Source: Deltaproteobacteria bacterium (GTDB lineage: Bacteria; UBA10199; SBBF01). From it: 5,311 bases of DNA. Positions 1 through 4,033 of this stretch are shown here, piece by piece. Location of the stretch: contig JACQOY010000034.1 in NCBI GenBank assembly GCA_016207765.1, positions 1 through 5,311 on the forward strand, read 5' to 3'. The notes beneath the pieces were generated by a model that was not told the DNA's origin, ran no database searches, and was given only the letters and a program-made list of their open reading frames with translations. Position 1 is the first letter of the stretch, and each line of letters begins with the position of its first letter. The position numbers and the translations under genes were made by a program.

Positions 1-48
1 GCGCCGAAGATTTTTGCCCAACCAGACCTGAACCTCAGTAAGGGGCAT
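1..48 (-). CDS. Probable antitoxin of a toxin-first TA pair (N-terminal 16 codons only)
   Basis: An ATG at 48-46 opens a frame that stays open to the window edge and reads MPLTEVQVWLGKNLRR. It starts inside the end of the upstream toxin gene, in a different frame: the toxin stop codon (37-35) lies 14 bases into this ORF. Such short overlaps are common in toxin-antitoxin operons, and RelE/HigB-type toxins of this group are often encoded before an antitoxin with a helix-turn-helix fold. The visible residues are too few to show a DNA-binding domain, so the assignment rests on position and overlap. If correct, the product would bind and neutralise the toxin and repress the shared promoter. No Shine-Dalgarno sequence is visible before the ATG, so translation may depend on coupling to the toxin gene. 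Confidence 0.55.
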   Translation of the reverse strand, partial: MPLTEVQVWLGKNLRR

Positions 49-322
49 TTTCGTGAGTGCCGACATAGTTGATCTCCAAAAGCCTTATTTCTTCATCCAG
101 CACATCCCAACAAGCCACGTAAGTAGGATGGCCTGACTTGATATGACAGTGATAACGGACAATATTCTTTGGCGTCTTAAGCCGGCCAAAATTCTTCCAG
201 TTGGTTCTAACCGGCCCAGCCACCTCAAGTTCTTTGGTCAAAAGATCGAAGCGCTGTTGAATATGCCGCGGCAGACGATCCGCTTGCCGCGCCGCTTTCG
301 ATGTTACCGTTACGTGCCACAT
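35..322 (-). CDS. RelE/HigB-type toxin, translation-dependent mRNA interferase
   Basis: The 95-residue product matches the small RelE/ParE superfamily fold in size and pattern: a first beta strand (MWHVTVTS), two basic helices (about residues 8-34), then strands rich in basic and aromatic residues. The segments GPVRTNW (36-42), HCHIKSGHPTYVACWDV (58-74) and the C-terminal INYVGTHENAPY are typical of proteins annotated as cytotoxic translational repressors of TA systems. Known members bind the ribosome and cut mRNA; that activity is inferred here from the family. The ATG at 322 is chosen because family members begin with this short strand and no alternative ATG, GTG or TTG lies in the next 20 codons. 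The gene overlaps its likely antitoxin by 14 bases and is transcribed away from the plus-strand metabolic genes. ParE-like gyrase poisons share the fold, but the motifs favour HigB/RelE. Confidence 0.88.
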   Translation of the reverse strand: MWHVTVTSKAARQADRLPRHIQQRFDLLTKELEVAGPVRTNWKNFGRLKTPKNIVRYHCHIKSGHPTYVACWDVLDEEIRLLEINYVGTHENAPY

Positions 323-349
323 ATTATATCAAATTTTGATATATGTCAA
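323..349 (-). promoter_or_regulatory. Consensus-like TTGACA/TATAAT pair abutting the toxin start
   Basis: On the minus strand, a perfect TTGACA (349-344) and a perfect TATAAT (328-323) are separated by 15 bases, shorter than the usual 16-18. The TATAAT ends directly at the toxin ATG, so a start site about 7 bases downstream would fall inside codon 2 or 3 and leave the ATG out of the message. It is therefore a doubtful promoter for the annotated toxin start, despite perfect hexamers. The DNA here is AT-rich and the TTGACA is also one of the repeated operator half-sites, which may explain the match. Confidence 0.3.
325..343. promoter_or_regulatory. Perfect 19-base palindrome, probable TA operator
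   Basis: TATATCAAATTTTGATATA is a perfect inverted repeat with 9-base arms around one central base. It lies just upstream of the toxin ATG. A further copy of the half-site, ATGTCAAA (343-350), follows immediately, so 335-350 forms a second, imperfect palindrome that shares one arm. Antitoxins of HigA and related helix-turn-helix families bind such palindromes in their own promoter to autoregulate the operon. Binding here is inferred from symmetry and place; the antitoxin itself is almost entirely outside the window. Confidence 0.55.
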
Positions 350-350
350 A

Positions 351-378
351 AATATCCTCGGCGGGACAGCTCTGTCAA
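351..378 (-). promoter_or_regulatory. Candidate promoter of the toxin-antitoxin operon
   Basis: On the minus strand, TTGACA (378-373) is followed after 16 bases by GATATT (356-351), which matches four of six positions of the -10 consensus. A start near 344-343 would give a leader of about 21 bases before the toxin ATG and would put the 325-343 palindrome over the first transcribed bases, a good place for a repressor. This fits the toxin start better than the hexamer pair nearer the gene. The -10 is weak and no Shine-Dalgarno sequence is seen in the leader. Confidence 0.4.
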
Positions 379-390
379 ATAATTGATAGA
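371..390. promoter_or_regulatory. Second imperfect palindrome with the same half-sites
   Basis: Positions 371-390 form an inverted repeat with 16 of 20 symmetric positions, arms TCTGTCAAAT and AATTGATAGA. The inner half-sites TGTCAA (373-378) and TTGATA (383-388) match those of the palindrome at 325-343. It covers the -35 hexamer of the candidate TA promoter. Together the two sites give five TRTCAA half-sites in 62 bases, suggesting a two-site operator. A separate short inverted repeat, GACAG-CT-CTGTC (365-376), overlaps it. Confidence 0.4.
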
Positions 391-499
391 CACTGCCCCC
401 CCCAAGATTGAAAACATTATCGGCAGGTGTAGGGGGCAAAGTTGCGCAAAAGGCGAAATATTTTTTAGGGTTGGGGTCTTTTTTTGCATGGATGCGGAG
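391..499. other. Divergent intergenic stretch, no gene recognised
   Basis: This is the remaining part of the gap between the minus-strand TA module and the plus-strand operon. It contains a run of eight C (396-403), a 7-base inverted match TGCCCCC (394-400) to GGGGGCA (432-438) with a 31-base loop, and T-rich tracts at 460-466 and 479-485. None forms a convincing terminator, RNA gene or small ORF. Confidence 0.4.
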
Positions 500-528
500 T
501 TGTAACATCCACCGTCAAATGGTATAGA
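500..528 (+). promoter_or_regulatory. Candidate promoter of the GMC operon, near-leaderless
   Basis: TTGTAA (500-505) and TATAGA (523-528) are separated by exactly 17 bases; each matches four of six consensus positions. Transcription would begin about 6-8 bases after the -10, near 534-536, only a few bases before the ATG at 538. The message would thus be leaderless or nearly so, which agrees with the absence of a Shine-Dalgarno sequence there. No other promoter-like pair in the gap is as well placed. Confidence 0.42.
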
Positions 529-537
529 CTTCCACCC

Positions 538-1002
538 ATGCCCCCTTCCCGCAAATCATTGCCGAAGGATATTGCAAGAGTTCTCCTGAAACTTGCGGAA
601 AATTTGTTTCCCCGCTCCGAATTCGATCTTCAGGGCATCGAACACGATCTGGTCAAAAATTGCGAGCGCATGATCGCGGAATTTCCCAAATGTTTCCGTT
701 GGGGGTTTTTTCTGGGGATCCGCCTCTTCGAATGGCTGCCGTTTCTTTTTGGTTTCGGGTTTTCGCGGTTTTCCTCCCTCCCGGAACCAAGGCAGATGAC
801 TTATGTGGACCACTGGGCGTTGTGCCGGTTTATCCCGAAACGGGAATTTTTCAAGACGCTCAGGGCCTTTGTCATGCTGGTTGTCTTTTCCGACAAACGG
901 GTTTGGGAATACATCGGTTACGATCCGGAGCCCCATATCAAACAAAGGATTCAGATGAGGAAAGATTTTTTGGCGCAAGAAGATGGCAGGAAGACTGTTT
1001 GA
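538..1002 (+). CDS. Small putative partner protein of the GMC oxidoreductase
   Basis: The product has 154 residues with the ATG at 538. An in-frame ATG at 484 would add 18 residues without family-like character and put the promoter-like sequence inside the gene, so the later start is preferred. No catalytic motif is seen. The pattern is an N-terminal helix ending in a LFPR motif (about 11-26), an aromatic hydrophobic segment (about 53-77, WGFFLG to FGFGF), FSRFSSLPEPRQMTYVDHW (75-93), a basic helix, and VWEYIGYD (122-129). This resembles, from memory, the small protein encoded beside, or fused in front of, alcohol-oxidising GMC flavoenzymes, and loosely the subunit 3 of gluconate 2-dehydrogenase. 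No Tat or Sec signal peptide is visible, so it is probably cytoplasmic or membrane-associated through the hydrophobic segment. It lies 82 bases upstream of the GMC gene. A role as assembly or membrane partner is inference; it could be called hypothetical. Confidence 0.75.
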   Translation: MPPSRKSLPKDIARVLLKLAENLFPRSEFDLQGIEHDLVKNCERMIAEFPKCFRWGFFLGIRLFEWLPFLFGFGFSRFSSLPEPRQMTYVDHWALCRFIPKREFFKTLRAFVMLVVFSDKRVWEYIGYDPEPHIKQRIQMRKDFLAQEDGRKTV

Positions 1003-1008
1003 AGAGTT

Positions 1009-1080
1009 TAAAAGTTCAAGGTTCAAAAAGTTCAAGGTTCAAGGTTAAAAACTTTGAACTTTTCAAACTTTGAACTTTTA
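1009..1080. repeat. 72-base AT-rich double hairpin with 16-base period
   Basis: The left arm holds two copies of AAAAGTTCAAGGTTCAA starting at 1010 and 1026; the right arm holds two copies of AACTTTGAACTTTT at 1050-1063 and 1066-1079, also 16 apart. The arms pair as two 14-base-pair stems (1010-1023 with 1066-1079, and 1026-1039 with 1050-1063), each with one G-U pair, separated by a two-by-two internal mismatch and closed by a loop at about 1040-1049. It fills nearly the whole gap between the small partner gene and the GMC gene, and ends 4 bases before the GMC ATG. It lacks a GC-rich stem, so it is unlikely to be a strong intrinsic terminator. It looks like a dispersed intergenic repeat, or one expanded from a short unit. 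Confidence 0.8.
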
Positions 1081-1084
1081 TAAC

Positions 1085-2611
1085 ATGATTTTTAAACACA
1101 CCGACATCACCAAAAATATCGACGAAACATGCGACGTCTGCGTGGTCGGCTCCGGAGCGGGGGGGGCGCCCATTGCCAAAGAACTGGCTGAGGCGGGACT
1201 TTCGGTCATTATCCTCGAAGAGGGGGGGTACTATCAGACCGAAGATTTCCGGACCACCGACACCATTGGAAGCCTCATCCGTCTCTACCGCGACGGGGGC
1301 TCGGAGGTGGCCCTCGGCAAGCCCAATGTTTACATCGCCGAGGGCCGCTGTGTGGGGGGATCCACGACCATCAACGGGGGAATGTGCTGGCGGACGCCCG
1401 ACAAAATACTCAAGCAATGGCAATGGGAAAAGGGGCTCGCCGACCTCACCCCCAAGAAAATGGAATTTTATTTCAAGCGCGTTGAAGAAGTCCTCTCGGT
1501 CAAACCGGTTTTGCCCGAATCGCGGAATGAAGACGCCGAAATTCTCCGCCGCGGCGCCGAAAAACTGGGCTACGAGGTGCGCGCCAATCTTCGCGCCCAT
1601 CGTGGCTGTGTCGGCACCAACCAGTGCCTTACCGGGTGCCCCACCGGGGGGAAGCAATCCACGCTGGTGACCTATGTTCCCGCCTTTATCAAAGCGGGCG
1701 GAAGGCTCTATGCCGACTGCAGGGTCAAAAAGGTTCATCTCAAGGGGGGGAGAGCCGTCGGTATTTCCGGGATTATTGTCGATCCGGAAACCCGCAAAAA
1801 GAAAGCCAAGGTTCGCATCCGTTCGAAGGTGACGGTGATCTGCGGCGGCGCCATTCAGACCCCCTCGCTTTTGAAGAGAAGCAAAATTCCCGATGCGTCG
1901 AAAACTTTGGGGGAGAATCTGTTTCTCCATCCCAACGCCAAGGTGGTGGGTGTGTTTGACGACCCGGTCTATGCCTGGAAAGGGGTCAATCAGGCCTACC
2001 AGATCACCGAGTTTATCGACGAAGGAATCATCATGGGGGTTAATTTCATCCCGCCGGGGATGATGTCTCTGGCCATTCCCTTCTACGGCCCCGGATCGCT
2101 GGAGGTCATGAAAGAGGTGTACAACCATTGCGTTGTGGGGGGGGCGCTGATCGAAGACACCTCGCGGGGGCGCGTCATCAACCTTCCCTTTGATCAGGCG
2201 CTGGCCACCTACCGGTTGAACGAGCGTGATTTCCGGACCGCCCTGCGGGCGACGGCCCTCTTGGCCGAAATTTATTTCGCCGCCGGCGCGAAACGGGTTT
2301 ACCTGCCGTTCGACCAACTCCACGAAATTCACACGATCGACGAGATCCGGAAAATTTTTGAATACCCCATCCGGCCGGTCGATATGGAATTGATGACCGT
2401 GCACATCATGGGAACCTGTCAGATGGGGGGCGATCCGAAAAAATCGGTGGTCGATCCCTTCGGCCAATGCCACGGGGTGCCTGGGCTTTTTGTGGCCGAT
2501 GCCTCGATTTTTCCCACCTCCATCGGCGTTAACCCGCAGGAGACGATCATGGCGTTTTCCACAAGGACGGCGTTCCACATTGCGGAAAATGCGTCGCATT
2601 ATCTTCGGTAA
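1085..2611 (+). CDS. FAD-dependent GMC-family oxidoreductase
   Basis: A 508-residue flavoenzyme that should oxidise an alcohol, sugar or related hydroxyl compound using bound FAD; the substrate cannot be read from sequence. The N-terminal Rossmann motif is CVVGSGAGG (GSGAGG at 22-27), with the ribose-binding Glu at the end of the second strand (ILEEG, E44/E45). The GMC signature region GRCVGGSTTINGGM spans 87-100. The C-terminal GMC domain is clear: HIMGTCQMGGDP (from H440), VVDPFGQCHGVPGLFVADASIFP, then GVNPQETIM with N483; conserved His and Asn in this part normally form the active site. A cysteine trio, C175, C181 and C185 (CVGTNQCLTGCPTGG), recalls long-chain alcohol oxidase-like and gluconate dehydrogenase-like members. 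There is no signal peptide. ATG 1085 is chosen over a TTG at 1070, which lies inside the hairpin repeat. Glycine is often encoded by GGG, producing runs of 7-8 G. Its stop codon lies within the next repeat. Confidence 0.93.
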   Translation: MIFKHTDITKNIDETCDVCVVGSGAGGAPIAKELAEAGLSVIILEEGGYYQTEDFRTTDTIGSLIRLYRDGGSEVALGKPNVYIAEGRCVGGSTTINGGMCWRTPDKILKQWQWEKGLADLTPKKMEFYFKRVEEVLSVKPVLPESRNEDAEILRRGAEKLGYEVRANLRAHRGCVGTNQCLTGCPTGGKQSTLVTYVPAFIKAGGRLYADCRVKKVHLKGGRAVGISGIIVDPETRKKKAKVRIRSKVTVICGGAIQTPSLLKRSKIPDASKTLGENLFLHPNAKVVGVFDDPVYAWKGVNQAYQITEFIDEGIIMGVNFIPPGMMSLAIPFYGPGSLEVMKEVYNHCVVGGALIEDTSRGRVINLPFDQALATYRLNERDFRTALRATALLAEIYFAAGAKRVYLPFDQLHEIHTIDEIRKIFEYPIRPVDMELMTVHIMGTCQMGGDPKKSVVDPFGQCHGVPGLFVADASIFPTSIGVNPQETIMAFSTRTAFHIAENASHYLR

Positions 2612-2635
2612 GGGCGCACAGCTGTGCGCCCCTAC
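2608..2635. repeat. 28-base palindromic repeat that includes the GMC stop codon
   Basis: The arms GTAAGGGCGCACAG (2608-2621) and CTGTGCGCCCCTAC (2622-2635) are inverted with only one mismatch, and the inner 20 bases (2612-2631) are a perfect palindrome. The TAA at 2609-2611, the stop of the GMC gene, is part of the left arm. The repeat fills the gap to the peptidase gene and ends 5 bases before its ATG. Hairpins of the form GTAGGGGC...GCCCCTAC occur, from memory, as dispersed repeats in many environmental bacterial genomes, so this is probably a member of a mobile or REP-like family. No T-run follows, so a terminator is unlikely. Confidence 0.85.
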
Positions 2636-2640
2636 ATGAT

Positions 2641-3984
2641 ATGAATTGGGATCAGATCAAACAAGAAGCCATCACGCACCTCCAGAATCTTATCCGGATC
2701 AACACCACCAATCCGCCCGGAAACGAGATAGCGGCGGTCCGTTATCTGTCCGAGGTTCTGAAAAAAGAGGCTATCCCCCACCAGATTTTCGAGCCGGCTC
2801 CCGGCCGCGCAAGCTTGGTAGCCCGCCTCAAGGGGAACGGATCGAAACGGCCGCTTCTTCTCACCTCGCATCTCGATGTGGTTCCGGCGGAGGAAAAAGA
2901 ATGGGAGAGGCCGCCGTTTTCGGGCGATTTGGCGGACGGCTTTGTCTGGGGACGCGGCGCCCTCGACATGAAGCAAATGACGGCGATGGAACTGATGGTT
3001 TTCCTGGCGGCCAAAAGAGAGGGATTGTCCCTTAAACGCGATCTGATCCTTGCCGCGGTGGCCGATGAAGAGGCGGGGTGCAAATGGGGATCGCGGTGGC
3101 TGGTGGCCAACAAACCGGAATTGATCGACGCCGAATACGCGCTGAATGAAGTGGGGGGATTCAGCCTCCCTATCGACGACCATGTTTTCTACCCCATCGG
3201 CGTCGCGGAAAAGGGGTTTTGCTGGTTTAAGGTGACGGCCAGGGGGGAGCCGGGGCATGGATCGCTTCCGCACGACCAACAGGCGGTGGTGAAGATTGCG
3301 GGGGCCGCTTCAACCCTGGGGACCCGGCCGCTTTCGTATCATCTCCATCCAGTGGTGAAAAAATTCATTTCCTTTTTGGCGTCGCACCAGAAATTTCCAC
3401 GAAGCCTGATCCTTCGTCTTTTGAACCGGCCGCTTTTGGCCGGCTTTGTTTTGAAGAAGCTTTTTCCGGACAAAAAGCAGGCCCGGTCGTTTCATGCCAT
3501 GCTCCATAACACGGCCGCCCCGACGATGATTGAAGGGGGGCGGAAGGTGAACGTCATTCCTTCGTCGGCGTTTCTTCAGGTGGACGGCCGGATCATCCCC
3601 GGCCAGACGGTGGAGAGTTTTTTGGACGAGATCAAAAAAGTTCTTGGGGATGGTTCGGGACACTGTCCCTTTGAATTTGAAATGATGGAGCAGGCCAATC
3701 CCTCCGAGACCGACTTTGACAACGGGTTTTATCGCCTGCTGACCCAAAGCCTCATCAAGCACGACCCGCAGGCCATTCCGGTTCCCTACCTGATCCCCGG
3801 CTTTACCGATGCCGCCAACTATAGCCGCTTGGGCATCAAGTGCTACGGTTTTACGCCGCTTAAGCTCCCCCCCAATCTTCGCTTTTCCGACCTGTTCCAC
3901 GGGCACAATGAGCGGGTTCCCGTGGAGGCTTTTCTGTTTGGATTGAAGGTGATGGAAGACGTGGTGCGGGAGGCGTGTGCGTAA
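2641..3984 (+). CDS. M20-family zinc metallopeptidase / amidohydrolase
   Basis: The 447-residue product is a di-zinc hydrolase of the M20/M25/M40 superfamily, which cleaves peptide or N-acyl amide bonds at the end of small substrates. Expected metal and catalytic residues are present: H77 and D79 in SHLDVV, D109 in GRGALDMK, the catalytic pair E143/E144 in ADEEAG, E170 in NEVGG, and H420 in FHGHNERV. The inserted lid domain runs from about 190 to 320 and has the usual GHGSLPH (H206), VNVIP (304-307) and VDGRIIPGQ (R317). The segment GFTDAANYSRLG followed by YGFTPL recalls the carboxypeptidase S / PM20D1-like branch rather than ArgE or DapE. It has no signal peptide, so it is probably cytoplasmic. 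The ATG sits 29 bases after the GMC stop, right behind a palindromic repeat, with no Shine-Dalgarno sequence. Co-transcription with the GMC gene is likely, but a shared pathway is not shown. Confidence 0.93.
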   Translation: MNWDQIKQEAITHLQNLIRINTTNPPGNEIAAVRYLSEVLKKEAIPHQIFEPAPGRASLVARLKGNGSKRPLLLTSHLDVVPAEEKEWERPPFSGDLADGFVWGRGALDMKQMTAMELMVFLAAKREGLSLKRDLILAAVADEEAGCKWGSRWLVANKPELIDAEYALNEVGGFSLPIDDHVFYPIGVAEKGFCWFKVTARGEPGHGSLPHDQQAVVKIAGAASTLGTRPLSYHLHPVVKKFISFLASHQKFPRSLILRLLNRPLLAGFVLKKLFPDKKQARSFHAMLHNTAAPTMIEGGRKVNVIPSSAFLQVDGRIIPGQTVESFLDEIKKVLGDGSGHCPFEFEMMEQANPSETDFDNGFYRLLTQSLIKHDPQAIPVPYLIPGFTDAANYSRLGIKCYGFTPLKLPPNLRFSDLFHGHNERVPVEAFLFGLKVMEDVVREACA

Positions 3985-3989
3985 ATAAG

Positions 3990-4019
3990 TTGCCAATGAA
4001 CCTCTCAAACCATTATAAC
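3990..4019 (+). promoter_or_regulatory. Candidate secA promoter
   Basis: TTGCCA (3990-3995) and TATAAC (4014-4019) are 18 bases apart; each matches five of six consensus positions. The pair lies wholly between the peptidase stop and the secA ATG. A start near 4026 would leave a leader of about 8 bases, too short for a ribosome binding site, again suggesting leaderless or short-leader translation. No terminator is seen in the 49-base gap, so readthrough from the upstream operon is also possible. Confidence 0.5.
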
Positions 4020-4033
4020 CGCCCACAAGCCTC

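Noticed and set aside
143..382. 79-codon plus-strand frame opposite the toxin gene.
   Set aside because: The toxin on the minus strand has clear family motifs; this frame runs through its operator and promoter region and has none.
394..438. TGCCCCC / GGGGGCA inverted pair as a terminator or RNA structure.
   Set aside because: Only seven base pairs around a 31-base loop, with no T-run directly after it; chance is likely given the C and G runs.
484..537. Upstream ATG for the small partner protein, adding 18 residues.
   Set aside because: The added residues lack helix-like or family-like character and would put the best promoter-like sequence inside the gene.
556..1035. 159-codon minus-strand frame opposite the small partner gene.
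   Set aside because: The plus-strand frame has the promoter-like sequence, the operon position and a family-like pattern; the minus-strand frame starts inside the hairpin repeat and looks like a shadow.
1009..1080. Reading of the AT-rich hairpin as an intrinsic terminator.
   Set aside because: The stem has no GC-rich base and only short T runs follow; termination here would cut off the GMC gene from its presumed partner.
1070..1084. TTG start for the GMC gene, adding five residues.
   Set aside because: The TTG lies inside the right arm of the hairpin repeat, and the ATG at 1085 is followed directly by the normal N-terminal approach to the FAD motif.
1016..2599. Long open frame on the minus strand (527 codons) opposite the GMC gene.
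   Set aside because: The plus-strand product has clear GMC motifs throughout; the antisense product is low-complexity, rich in G, R, H and P, and has no recognisable domain. It is a by-product of GC-rich third positions.
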